A stretch of DNA of 64,000 nucleotides from JAVBPR01 sp031549485 (GTDB taxonomy: Bacteria; Bacillota; Clostridia; Oscillospirales; Feifaniaceae), in assembly GCA_031549485.1 (NCBI GenBank), contig JAVBPR010000023.1, positions 1-64,000 on the forward strand, in the 5' to 3' direction. The position numbers and the translations under genes are program-made. The notes under the pieces were generated by a model, which made no database searches, had not been told where the DNA came from, and saw nothing but the letters and a program-made list of their open reading frames with translations. Of the stretch, positions 16,080 to 24,473 are shown one piece after another. The stretch's first letter is position 1. Every line of letters begins with the position of its first letter.

Positions 16080-17756
16080 ATGCTTACTGATGTTGAGATA
16101 GCGCAAAGCGCGAAAATGCTTCCGATCGAAAAAATAGCGGAAAGTATCGGCATTGCGCCGGAGGAACTTTCGCTTTACGGAAAGTATAAGGCAAAGATAA
16201 ACGAGCAGGTAATAAGCAGGGTAAAAGATAATAAAAACGGCAAGCTGATTCTTGTCACCGCCGTTAATCCCACGCCTGCGGGCGAGGGCAAAACTACCAT
16301 GACCGTTTCGCTCGGACAGGCTATGCAAAGAATCGGTAAGAATGCGATTATCGCGCTTCGCGAGCCTTCGCTCGGCCCTGTTTTCGGTATCAAAGGCGGT
16401 GCGGCAGGCGGTGGCTATGCCCAGGTTCTTCCGATGGAGGATATCAATCTGCATTTTACCGGCGATATGCACGCAATAACAACCGCGAACAACCTTCTTT
16501 GCGCGCTTATCGACAATCATATTCATCAGGGCAACGCGCTTTCTATCGATCCGCGCAGAATCGTTTTTAAACGCGCAATGGATATGAACGACCGCGCGCT
16601 TCGCAATATTATTATAGGCCTTGGCGGCAAGGTCAACGGCATTCCGCGCGAGGACGGATTTATGATAACCGTCGCAAGCGAAATTATGGCGATTTTATGC
16701 CTTGCCGATGATTTAGAGGATTTGAAGGATAGGCTTTCAAAAATCCTTGTCGGCTATACATATGACGGCAAGCCGGTTTATTGTAAAGACCTTAATGCGC
16801 AGGGGGCGATGGCGGTTCTGATGAAAGACGCAATTGATCCGAACCTTGTCCAAACGCTTGAAAATTCGCCCTGCATAATGCACGGAGGACCTTTTGCAAA
16901 TATCGCGCACGGATGCAATTCTGTACGCGCAACAAAACTTGCTCTGAAACTCGCAGATTACTGCATTACCGAAGCGGGCTTTGGCGCCGATTTGGGCGCG
17001 GAAAAGTTTTTTGATATAAAATGCCGCAAGGCGGGACTTACTCCTTCCGCGACGGTGCTTGTCGCGACCGTCCGCGCGCTTAAATATAACGGCGGCGTCA
17101 CAAAAGATAAACTGAAACTGCCGAATGTCGAGGCGGTCAAAGAGGGCAGCAAAAACCTCCTAAAACATATTGAAAATATAAAGTCGTTCGGTGTGCCGCT
17201 TGTCGTCGCTATAAATCATTTTTACGCAGATACCGACGAGGAAATCGCCGAAATCGAAAAAATCTGCGAGCAGGTCGGAGTAAAAGCGGTTTGTTGCAAA
17301 GGCTTTGCCGAGGGCGGAAAAGGCGCGGAAGACCTCGCGCGCGCAGTTTGCGAAGCGGCGGATAAGGAAAATAATTTTGAATTTGCATATCCGCTGTCTC
17401 TTGGCATAAAAGAAAAAATTCATGTAATTGCGACCAAAATATATGGCGCCAGGGGAGTAAACTACACCACCGCGGCGGAAAGAGCGATAAAGGAAATAGA
17501 AGAGCTCGGCGGCGGCGAGTTGCCGGTTTGCATGGCAAAAACGCAGTATTCGCTTTCGGATAATCAGGCGATGCTCGGCCGTCCGACCGATTTTGAAATC
17601 ACCGTTTCGACAGCGCGGCTCTCAAACGGCGCGGGATTTGTAGTTGTGCAAACGGGCGATATTATGACCATGCCGGGACTTCCCAAAATTCCGGCGGCGG
17701 ATTTAATTGATATCACGAGCAACGGTGAAATAGGCATTATTAAGGGGCTGTTTTAA
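16080..17756 (+). CDS. fhs: Formate-tetrahydrofolate ligase
   Basis: 558 residues, the standard length. It makes 10-formyl-THF from formate, THF and ATP, feeding purine synthesis or the methyl branch of acetogenic-type one-carbon metabolism. Visible motifs are the P-loop TPAGEGKTTMTVSLGQA near residue 63, LREPSLGPVFGIKGGAAGGGYAQV in separate pieces near residue 95, NLHFTGDMHAIT, TEAGFGADLGAEKF and a final MTMPGLPKIPAAD. RBS GAGG lies 8 bases before the ATG. First gene of a run fhs-tsaE-tsaB-rpiB-upp with spacings from minus 17 to plus 23. Confidence 0.98.
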   Translation: MLTDVEIAQSAKMLPIEKIAESIGIAPEELSLYGKYKAKINEQVISRVKDNKNGKLILVTAVNPTPAGEGKTTMTVSLGQAMQRIGKNAIIALREPSLGPVFGIKGGAAGGGYAQVLPMEDINLHFTGDMHAITTANNLLCALIDNHIHQGNALSIDPRRIVFKRAMDMNDRALRNIIIGLGGKVNGIPREDGFMITVASEIMAILCLADDLEDLKDRLSKILVGYTYDGKPVYCKDLNAQGAMAVLMKDAIDPNLVQTLENSPCIMHGGPFANIAHGCNSVRATKLALKLADYCITEAGFGADLGAEKFFDIKCRKAGLTPSATVLVATVRALKYNGGVTKDKLKLPNVEAVKEGSKNLLKHIENIKSFGVPLVVAINHFYADTDEEIAEIEKICEQVGVKAVCCKGFAEGGKGAEDLARAVCEAADKENNFEFAYPLSLGIKEKIHVIATKIYGARGVNYTTAAERAIKEIEELGGGELPVCMAKTQYSLSDNQAMLGRPTDFEITVSTARLSNGAGFVVVQTGDIMTMPGLPKIPAADLIDITSNGEIGIIKGLF

Positions 17757-17757
17757 C

Positions 17758-18183
17758 TTGGAATATTTCGCGAAAGATGCGCGGGAGACCGAAAGTATCG
17801 GCAGGGAATTTGCAAAAACCTTAAAGCAGGGCGATATTGTCGCCATGTTCGGCGACCTCGGCGCGGGAAAAACGACCTTTGCAAAAGGGATTGTTTCATA
17901 TCTTGCGCCGGAGGAGAGGGTTACAAGCCCGACATTTACGCTGATGCGCGAATACGAGGGGATTTTTCCCGTTTATCATTTTGATATGTACCGCATTTCC
18001 GGATATGACGAACTATACAGCACCGGCTATTTTGATTTTGCGGGAAAGGGCTTATGCATTATCGAGTGGAGCGAAAATATAATAGATTACATTGATGAAA
18101 AAGCGATAAAGGTCTATCTCGAGCCGGTGGATGACGGTAGAAAGATAAGAATAGAAGGACAAAAAAATGATACTTGCGGTTGA
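17758..18183 (+). CDS. tsaE: tRNA threonylcarbamoyladenosine biosynthesis ATPase TsaE
   Basis: 141 residues. TsaE is the P-loop ATPase that cycles the TsaB-TsaD complex making t6A37 in ANN-decoding tRNAs. Walker A is GDLGAGKTTFAKGI at residues 33-46, followed by VTSPTFTLMREY and HFDMYRI, then IEWSENI, all family hallmarks. Start TTG 17758 comes one base after the fhs stop, with AAGGGG about 10 bases upstream. Overlaps tsaB by 17 bases. Confidence 0.96.
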   Translation: MEYFAKDARETESIGREFAKTLKQGDIVAMFGDLGAGKTTFAKGIVSYLAPEERVTSPTFTLMREYEGIFPVYHFDMYRISGYDELYSTGYFDFAGKGLCIIEWSENIIDYIDEKAIKVYLEPVDDGRKIRIEGQKNDTCG

Positions 18184-18829
18184 GAGCAGCGCAATTACGG
18201 CTTCGGTCGCGGTCGCCGACAAAGGCAAAATTATCGGGGCTAAATTTATTGATTGCGGCCTGACGCACAGCGAAACGTTGCTGCCGCTTTGCAAGAGCCT
18301 TCTTGATGAGCTTGGGCTTAAGGTTTCGGATATGGACGCTTTTGCCGTCACGGCCGGCCCGGGGTCCTTCACGGGGCTTAGGATAGGAATCGCTACCGTA
18401 AAAGGCTTTATGGCGGCGACAGGAAAAAAATGCGTGCCGCTTTCTACGCTTGAAGTCATCGCAATGGGCGGAAAGGACGAAAACGCCGTTATAAGCGCGG
18501 TTATGGACGCGAGAGCCGGGCAGGTTTATAACGCTCTTTTCAAAGCGGAAAACGGCAAAATTACAAGGCTGTGCGAAGACAGGGCGATTACCGTATCGGC
18601 TTTAATAGAAGAAAATAATAAATTTGACAGGGTTATCTATTTCGGGGACGGCGCGCATTTGTTTGAGGGGCAGGAAATTGCCGATAAGGAGCGCCGTTTT
18701 CAAAATGCCGCAAATGCCGCGCTTCTTGCCGAGAGCAAAGAGAGCATTGGAATAAACGAGCTTTGCCCGATATATCTCCGTCTTCCTCAGGCGGAGCGGG
18801 AATTACTTTCAAAGGAGAAAAACAAATGA
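18167..18829 (+). CDS. tsaB: tRNA threonylcarbamoyladenosine biosynthesis protein TsaB
   Basis: 220 residues, an ASKHA-fold partner of TsaD. N-terminal ILAVESSAITASVAV, the GLTHSETLLP segment and AVTAGPGSFTGLRIGIATVKG are diagnostic. It scaffolds TsaD and TsaE in t6A synthesis. The start lies inside tsaE and the stop overlaps the rpiB start (ATGA), showing coupling. tsaD itself, and rimI, which often follow tsaB, are not here. Confidence 0.96.
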   Translation: MILAVESSAITASVAVADKGKIIGAKFIDCGLTHSETLLPLCKSLLDELGLKVSDMDAFAVTAGPGSFTGLRIGIATVKGFMAATGKKCVPLSTLEVIAMGGKDENAVISAVMDARAGQVYNALFKAENGKITRLCEDRAITVSALIEENNKFDRVIYFGDGAHLFEGQEIADKERRFQNAANAALLAESKESIGINELCPIYLRLPQAERELLSKEKNK

Positions 18830-19260
18830 TTGCAATAGGTTCTGACCACGCGGGATTATCTTTAAAAAATGAAATCATCGAATATTTGAAATCAAAAAAT
18901 ATCGAATATAAGGATTTTGGCACTTTCACAGCGGAGAGCTGTGACTATCCCGATTTTGCAAAAGCTGTCGCGGAAAGCGTCGCCGCCGGCGAGTGCGAAA
19001 AAGGAATACTTGTTTGCGGTACCGGCATCGGAATGTCGATGGCGGCAAATAAGGTTAAGGGAATCAGGGCGGCTTGCTGTTCGGACATTTTCAGCGCGGT
19101 TGCTACAAGAGAGCATAATGACGCGAACATCATCTGCCTTGGCGAAAGGGTTGTCGGCACAGGGCTTGCAATTATGCTTGTAGACGGATTTTTAAGCACT
19201 AAGTTCCAGGGCGGACGTCATCAAAACCGCATTGATAAAATTATAAAACTTGAAAATTAA
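18826..19260 (+). CDS. rpiB: Ribose-5-phosphate isomerase B
   Basis: 144 residues, normal for RpiB/LacAB. It interconverts ribulose-5-phosphate and ribose-5-phosphate. N-terminal IAIGSDHAGLSLK, the catalytic Cys region VCGTGIGMSMAANKVKGIRAA near residue 65, and HNDANIICLG are present. Start ATG 18826 has AAAGGAG upstream and overlaps the tsaB stop by 4 bases. Ribose-5-phosphate feeds PRPP, the co-substrate of the next gene, upp. Confidence 0.96.
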   Translation: MIAIGSDHAGLSLKNEIIEYLKSKNIEYKDFGTFTAESCDYPDFAKAVAESVAAGECEKGILVCGTGIGMSMAANKVKGIRAACCSDIFSAVATREHNDANIICLGERVVGTGLAIMLVDGFLSTKFQGGRHQNRIDKIIKLEN

Positions 19261-19283
19261 AATTATATAAAGGACGGTTTAAC

Positions 19284-19913
19284 ATGGGGAAAGTACATAT
19301 TTTGGATCATCCGCTGATTCAGCACAAGCTGTCGATTATCCGAAACAAGGACACAAGCGTTAAAGAATTCCGCGAGATTATCGAGGAACTTGCAACGCTT
19401 GTATGCTATGAGGCGACAAGGGATTTGCCGCTTGAGGAAGTTTTGGTGGAAACTCCGCTTGCAACGACGAAAACAAAGGTTCTTGCGGGTAAAAAACTTG
19501 CGGTTGTGCCGATTCTTCGCGCGGGGCTCGGCATGGTCAACGGTATTATGAAGCTGATTCCGAGTGCCAAAGTAGGGCATATCGGGCTTTACCGCGACCA
19601 TGAAACTCTTATGCCGGTCGAGTATTACTGCAAACTGCCGCATGATATTGAAAACCGTGATATTATCGTTGTTGATCCTATGCTTGCAACAGGCGGAAGC
19701 GCCGCAGACGCTATTACGCAAATCAAAAGCCGCGGCGGCCGTCAGATTAAATTTATGTGTATTATCGCAGCGCCCGAGGGAATCGAAGCGGTCACAAAAG
19801 CCCATCCCGATGTTGACCTTTATATCGCTACTTGCGACGAACGCCTCAATGAATTCGGCTATATTATGCCCGGTCTCGGCGACGCGGGCGACAGAATATT
19901 CGGCACAAAATAA
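19284..19913 (+). CDS. upp: Uracil phosphoribosyltransferase
   Basis: 209 residues, standard length. It makes UMP from uracil and PRPP in pyrimidine salvage. Signature pieces are HPLIQHKLSIIR at the N-terminus, LRAGLGMVNG, the PRPP loop VVDPMLATGGSAADAI near residue 130 and the C-terminal GYIMPGLGDAGDR uracil-binding flexible loop. RBS AAAGGACG precedes the ATG. Last gene of the fhs run, ending in a terminator shared with tmcAL. Confidence 0.98.
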   Translation: MGKVHILDHPLIQHKLSIIRNKDTSVKEFREIIEELATLVCYEATRDLPLEEVLVETPLATTKTKVLAGKKLAVVPILRAGLGMVNGIMKLIPSAKVGHIGLYRDHETLMPVEYYCKLPHDIENRDIIVVDPMLATGGSAADAITQIKSRGGRQIKFMCIIAAPEGIEAVTKAHPDVDLYIATCDERLNEFGYIMPGLGDAGDRIFGTK

Positions 19914-19915
19914 TA

Positions 19916-19947
19916 AAAAAGCTCCGAAAAATCGGAGCTTTTATTTT
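19916..19947. terminator. Bidirectional terminator between upp and tmcAL
   Basis: Stem AAAAGCTCCGA / TCGGAGCTTTT with AAAA loop and T-rich flanks on both strands. Confidence 0.88.
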
Positions 19948-21113
19948 TAGTCGATATATACCGGAGAATATAGATTTTCAAGGCCGGACTTTCGCGGAAT
20001 AGGCGAGGAGAGGGCGAACAGGTCGGTTGCCTTGCATTCGTATTCATAGAGCGGCTCGCCTTTTGCCAAAGTGGGTTTTGAGATTATGGGCAAGCTGCAA
20101 TTTTGCAAAATTTCGCGGCCTTTTGAATTTAGCGCAAGAATTTTTATATAAGGCGGACGCTTTTCGGCAAGGCTTGCCGAAAGCCCGCTCGCGGCAGAGA
20201 ATATAAGTCTGTCTACGCGGCTTTTGGTATATCTTTTTGTCGCGATGGCGGGTTGTATTTCTTCAAACGATGTCGCCTTTGAAAGTACTGCAATAAGGCG
20301 GTTTTCAATGCCCTCGCTGAGGTCGGGGAGTTCTGAAAAACTGTGTTCATCCTTCATTTTTAATATTGCGAGAAGCGCGGAATCAACGCGACTTGCAAGG
20401 CAGGGAGCATTGCCGTTTTTCAGTTCGGCTTTGAATATTTCGTATGCCTCTTTCGGGATATGCCTTTGTGAAAGGGTGCCGTCACATATTTCTTTTCGAA
20501 TTGCGGTTGCCGAAAGAAAATCGGCATCGGTATCAAGGCTATGGTAGCCCGCGCCCGCTCTGGAAACGGTTATCGGAAGCATCTTGCTTTTTTGCCTTTT
20601 TATCGCGCGTATGTATTCGACGGCAAGAATATTATTTGGCGATTTCAGGATTTTTGCAACCTCATCGCCCGCGAGTTTTCGTACGGCGTTTTCTCTTGCC
20701 GCCGCAAAGCCGATTCCGTTTTTCAGTTCGGATTTCAAAAGCTCGGATAATTGCGGATTGTCAACTGCGCCGGCGGCTTCCGAAAGCCTGTCAATTTCGC
20801 CGCATTCGCTGCCGAAAGACAGCGCCGAGACGAATCCGAGACTATTAAGAAGAAAGACAGAGTTTTCCGCGAATTTTTCGGCGGTAGCCATGGCATAAGG
20901 GGTGGGAAGCTCGACAACAAGGTCGGCTCCGCAGCGGAGTGCCGCCTCGGCGCGCGCCCATTTTGAAAATATCGCAAAATCCCCGCGCTGAACATAGTTT
21001 CCGCTCATTACAACAGCGATATGAGTTGCTCCCGCTTTGCGCGTTTGCTCGATATGATATTTATGACCGGTGTGAAAAGGATTATATTCAGCGACAATTC
21101 CGAAAACTTTCAT
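19947..21113 (-). CDS. tmcAL: tRNA(Met) cytidine acetate ligase TmcAL (YlbM family)
   Basis: 388 residues. TmcAL activates acetate with ATP and acetylates C34 of elongator tRNA-Met, giving ac4C. The N-terminal nucleotidyltransferase-like GIVAEYNPFHTGHKYHI with its NPFHxGH motif, the VVMSGNYVQRGDFA block, the ADLVVELPTPYA segment and FGSECG are all characteristic. RBS GGAG lies 9 bases before the ATG. Divergent from ackA, whose acetyl phosphate/acetate pool is linked to its substrate; the neighbourhood may be chance. Confidence 0.95.
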   Translation of the reverse strand: MKVFGIVAEYNPFHTGHKYHIEQTRKAGATHIAVVMSGNYVQRGDFAIFSKWARAEAALRCGADLVVELPTPYAMATAEKFAENSVFLLNSLGFVSALSFGSECGEIDRLSEAAGAVDNPQLSELLKSELKNGIGFAAARENAVRKLAGDEVAKILKSPNNILAVEYIRAIKRQKSKMLPITVSRAGAGYHSLDTDADFLSATAIRKEICDGTLSQRHIPKEAYEIFKAELKNGNAPCLASRVDSALLAILKMKDEHSFSELPDLSEGIENRLIAVLSKATSFEEIQPAIATKRYTKSRVDRLIFSAASGLSASLAEKRPPYIKILALNSKGREILQNCSLPIISKPTLAKGEPLYEYECKATDLFALSSPIPRKSGLENLYSPVYID

Positions 21114-21136
21114 AAGCGCTCCAAACTAAAAAATGC

Positions 21137-21164
21137 TTGTAAATATTATTAAATATAATATAAT
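21137..21164 (+). promoter_or_regulatory. Sigma-A promoter of ackA
   Basis: TTGTAA (21137-21142), 16-base spacer, TATAAT (21159-21164) in the 98-base gap between divergent tmcAL and ackA. Confidence 0.6.
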
Positions 21165-21211
21165 ATTTTATATGTTTAATTAAGTAAAAGCAAATATAGG
21201 GGGTAGAGAAA

Positions 21212-22405
21212 TTGAAAATTCTTGTAATAAACGCAGGAAGCTCATCGCTGAAATATCAGCTGATTGACATGGAAAACTCTTTTGTAATGGCAAAAGGAAA
21301 TTGCGACAGAATTGGTATTGATGGCGTTTTAAAGCATAAAACCGAAAAAGCCAATATCGAGAGAGACGAAAAATTTACAACACACGCGGACGCGATAAAA
21401 GCGGTCATCAGCGCGATTTTGGACAAGGATATCGGATGCCTTGATTCTCTTGACGAGATTTCCGCAATAGGCCACAGGGTGGTCCACGGCGGAGTTTTAT
21501 TTAATAAACCGATGTATGTCACTCCCGAAGTTTTAAACGGTGTTGACGAGTGCAGCGAGCTTGCTCCGCTTCATAATCCGGCGCATGTTATCGGGCTTAA
21601 GGCATGTGAAGAGGTAATGCCGGGAAAACCGCAGGTCGTTGTCTTTGACACTGCTTTTCATCAGACGATGCCGCCGAAAGCATATATGTATGCGCTTCCT
21701 TATGAATATTATCAGAAATACAAAATCCGCCGCTACGGCGCACACGGCACTTCGCATAAATATGTCGCGATGAAAGCGGCAGAAGCGCTCAATACTCCTA
21801 AAGAAAATCTCAAAATCGTCACCTGTCACCTTGGCAACGGCTCTTCGATTTCGGCGGTTGACTGCGGAAAATGTATCGATACATCGATGGGCTTTACTCC
21901 GCTTGCCGGGCTTATGATGGGAACGCGCTGCGGCGATATCGATCCGGCTATTGTTACATATATGATGGCAAAAGAAAATATCGCGCCGGATGATTTTAAC
22001 AGCATAATGAATAAAAAATCCGGAGTTTTGGCGATTTCTGGCGTTTCAAGCGATTTCCGCGAAATCGATGCGGCGATCAGCGAGGGCAACGAAAGAGCGG
22101 CAATCGCGCTTGATATGTTTATCTATCAGACGACAAAATTTATCGGCGCATACGCGGCGGCAATGGGCGGAATTGACGCGCTTGTCTTTACCGCGGGAAT
22201 CGGCGAAAACAATGCGCCGCTTCGCGAAAGAGTTTGTGCCGGTCTTGGATTTATGGGAATCGAAGTCGACAGCGAGAAAAATAAAACACAGGGCGAGCTG
22301 AAAATCATTTCAAAGGATAATGCAAGAGTAAAGGTTATGGTTGTTCCGACAAACGAGGAGCTGATGATTGCCCGCGAGACAAAAGAAATTATCGAGGCGA
22401 TGTAA
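21212..22405 (+). CDS. ackA: Acetate kinase
   Basis: 397 residues, standard length. It turns acetyl phosphate and ADP into acetate and ATP, the substrate-level ATP step of fermentation. Seen are ILVINAGSSSLKYQLID at the N-terminus, IGHRVVHGG, FDTAFHQTMP, the RRYGAHGTSHKYV block, HLGNGSSISAV and TAGIGENNAPLRERV. Start TTG 21212 lies behind AGGGGGTAGAG. phosphotransacetylase is not adjacent, unlike in many Clostridia. A lipoprotein gene follows after 4 bases. Confidence 0.97.
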   Translation: MKILVINAGSSSLKYQLIDMENSFVMAKGNCDRIGIDGVLKHKTEKANIERDEKFTTHADAIKAVISAILDKDIGCLDSLDEISAIGHRVVHGGVLFNKPMYVTPEVLNGVDECSELAPLHNPAHVIGLKACEEVMPGKPQVVVFDTAFHQTMPPKAYMYALPYEYYQKYKIRRYGAHGTSHKYVAMKAAEALNTPKENLKIVTCHLGNGSSISAVDCGKCIDTSMGFTPLAGLMMGTRCGDIDPAIVTYMMAKENIAPDDFNSIMNKKSGVLAISGVSSDFREIDAAISEGNERAAIALDMFIYQTTKFIGAYAAAMGGIDALVFTAGIGENNAPLRERVCAGLGFMGIEVDSEKNKTQGELKIISKDNARVKVMVVPTNEELMIARETKEIIEAM

Positions 22406-22409
22406 GGTT

Positions 22410-22820
22410 ATGACGGCAAAAAAATCATTTTTGGCGCTTGCGCTTGTTTTTGTTATCCTTCTTTGCGGCTGTGATACAACCGAAAAGGAAAAAGCACCGG
22501 AACATCTCGGCGAAGTAACCGTAACTATCAACGACGGCAGGCAGATTCTTGCCGACGCGAAGATAGAGATTTTTGAAGAGGATACAGCCTTTTCAACGCT
22601 TCGCGACTGCTGCCTTGCAAGCGGACTTGAGCTTGAAGATTCAGCGGGAATCGTGACGAGAATAGGGAATAAGGCAAACATGGCGGACGGTCCGCTTTCA
22701 GGCTGGCTTTTTCTTGTAAACGGTGAAGTTTTAATGACAGGACCGATGGATTATAAGGTAAGCGACAAAGATGTTATCGAATGGCAGTTTATCACCGATT
22801 TTAACGAATATTTCAGCTGA
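22410..22820 (+). CDS. Lipoprotein with DUF4430 domain
   Basis: 136 residues. A signal peptide ends in a lipobox ILLCGC, so residue 20-22 Cys is probably lipidated and the protein sits on the outer face of the membrane. The remainder matches DUF4430, the small beta-rich domain also found at the end of cobalamin-binding and surface proteins: the TLRDCCLASGLELE segment and GPLSGWLFLVNGEVLMTG block, with final DVIEWQF. Start ATG 22410 follows AAGG; 4 bases after ackA, so in its transcript. Function unknown; a cobalamin or small-ligand role would be speculation. Confidence 0.85.
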   Translation: MTAKKSFLALALVFVILLCGCDTTEKEKAPEHLGEVTVTINDGRQILADAKIEIFEEDTAFSTLRDCCLASGLELEDSAGIVTRIGNKANMADGPLSGWLFLVNGEVLMTGPMDYKVSDKDVIEWQFITDFNEYFS

Positions 22821-22834
22821 TTTAAATTTACTTA

Positions 22835-22864
22835 AAAAAGCGCCGCAAAAGCGGCGCTTTTTTT
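22835..22864 (+). terminator. Terminator after the DUF4430 gene
   Basis: 12-base-pair stem AAAAAGCGCCGC / GCGGCGCTTTTT with AAAA loop and T-run. Confidence 0.9.
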
Positions 22865-22867
22865 ATT

Positions 22868-22881
22868 GACAAAATTTTGTC
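22868..22881. repeat. Perfect palindrome upstream of the DUF1538 gene
   Basis: GACAAAATTTTGTC, 14 bases, starts 4 bases after the preceding terminator and 63 bases before the DUF1538 start. A TTGACA hexamer overlaps it (22866-22871), but no matching -10 is found at 17 bases; AT-rich -10-like TATAAT sequences lie further on (about 22909-22919). Possible operator. Confidence 0.35.
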
Positions 22882-22943
22882 GATGCTGGCATTTTGATTT
22901 AATACATATTATAATATAATTACTAATTCAAAGGGGTGATGCT

Positions 22944-24473
22944 GTGAAGAAGAAGCTTGAAAAAACGACATATGAAGCGCTTTCCGCAGTATTGCCAATT
23001 ACTATAATAGTGTTTTTGCTTAGCGTGATTGCAACACCGATGCCGGTGGGTATGCTTATGCTTTTTTTGTTCGGAGCAGTGCTTTTGGTTGTCGGCATGG
23101 GGCTTTTTACCATGGGCGTTGACATGTTTATGATGCCGATGGGCGAGGATATCGGCGCTGCCATGACTAAAACAAAAAAGATTCTACTTGTCTGTGCGGT
23201 AAGTTTAATAATGGGAATAATTATTACCGTCGCCGAACCGGACTTGCAGGTGCTTGCAGAGCTGGTTCCCGCTATCCCGAATCTGACTCTTATATTGGCT
23301 GTGGCGGGCGGCGTCGGTATTTTTCTGATGTTTTCGATTTTGCGAATTTTATTTCGAATCAGCCTTTCGAAAATGCTTATTGTATGCTATGGTCTTGTTA
23401 TCATTCTTTCAATTTTTGCGCCCACAAATTTTGTCGCGGTCGCTTTTGATTCCGGCGGGGTTACAACAGGTCCTATTACTGTTCCTTTTATAATGGCGAT
23501 GGGTCTTGGGCTTGCTTCGGTGCGCGGTGACCGCGAATCACGAGAGGACAGCTTCGGCTTAGTTGCGTTATGCAGTATCGGACCGATTATTGCGGTACTC
23601 ATTTTAGGGATATGCTTTAAGCCGCAAAACACAATTTATACGCCTCCGGTCATCTCTGAAATAATTACTTCTCGGGATGTGACTTTGGAATTTTTACATG
23701 AACTTCCGCATTATTTTCTCGAAGTCGCAAAATCCGTCTGGCCGCTTATCGCCGTTCTCGCCATTTTTCAGATTATTACAAGACGCTATCACAAACAGAA
23801 ATTTTTGCGTCTGCTGATAGGCCTTGTTTATACGTTTATCGGGCTTGTGCTATTTATGACCGGCGTAAATGTCGGTTTTATTCCCATAGGGCAGCTCCTT
23901 GGTTCAAGCCTTGCGGCATCTTCGGTGAAATGGCTGCTAATTCCGCTCGGCGCACTTATCGGATATTTTATAGTTGCGGCGGAGCCCGCCGTTCATGTGC
24001 TGAAAAAGCAGGTCGAGGAAGTTTCGCTCGGCGCGATCCCGGGGAAGGCGGTACAGCAATATCTATCGGTCGGCGTTGCGCTTTCATTGGCAATATCTAT
24101 GCTTCGCGTGCTGACCGGTATTTCGATATACTGGTTTCTGATTCCCGGATATATTGCGGCGATTATAATGACCTTTTTCTCGCCTAAAATTTTTGTCGGA
24201 ATAGCGTTTGACTCGGGCGGGGTGGTAAGCGGTCCGATGACTTCAACCTTTTTGCTTCCTTTTGCCATCGGAGTTTGCGCCGATCCGAGCCGATTAATGA
24301 CCGATGCGTTCGGGCTGGTTGCTATGGTAGCGATGATGCCTCTTCTTGCAATACAGCTTATGGGAATCGTTTATAAAGGAAAAATATCACAGCTTGGCAA
24401 GGCTTATACAGCGGATGATTCCGATGATGAAATTATCGAATATGAGGAGGGCTTTGTCGATGAACTGTCCTGA
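22944..24473 (+). CDS. DUF1538 multi-pass membrane protein, putative transporter
   Basis: 509 residues, about 12 membrane helices in two homologous halves (about 1-245 and 260-500). Each half carries an AFDSGGV-(T/V)-(T/S)-GP motif (starting near residues 167 and 421) and an earlier AEP segment (AEPDLQVLAELV and AAEPAVHVLKKQ). Inverted or tandem halves with matched motifs in the membrane core are typical of secondary transporters or channels, but the substrate of DUF1538 is not known to me. Start GTG 22944 follows AAGGGG. The C-terminus is acidic. Its last 14 bases overlap the start of a tandem PII-like gene, which suggests that nitrogen/energy-type signalling gates it, by analogy with AmtB-GlnK. 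Confidence 0.85.
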   Translation: MKKKLEKTTYEALSAVLPITIIVFLLSVIATPMPVGMLMLFLFGAVLLVVGMGLFTMGVDMFMMPMGEDIGAAMTKTKKILLVCAVSLIMGIIITVAEPDLQVLAELVPAIPNLTLILAVAGGVGIFLMFSILRILFRISLSKMLIVCYGLVIILSIFAPTNFVAVAFDSGGVTTGPITVPFIMAMGLGLASVRGDRESREDSFGLVALCSIGPIIAVLILGICFKPQNTIYTPPVISEIITSRDVTLEFLHELPHYFLEVAKSVWPLIAVLAIFQIITRRYHKQKFLRLLIGLVYTFIGLVLFMTGVNVGFIPIGQLLGSSLAASSVKWLLIPLGALIGYFIVAAEPAVHVLKKQVEEVSLGAIPGKAVQQYLSVGVALSLAISMLRVLTGISIYWFLIPGYIAAIIMTFFSPKIFVGIAFDSGGVVSGPMTSTFLLPFAIGVCADPSRLMTDAFGLVAMVAMMPLLAIQLMGIVYKGKISQLGKAYTADDSDDEIIEYEEGFVDELS

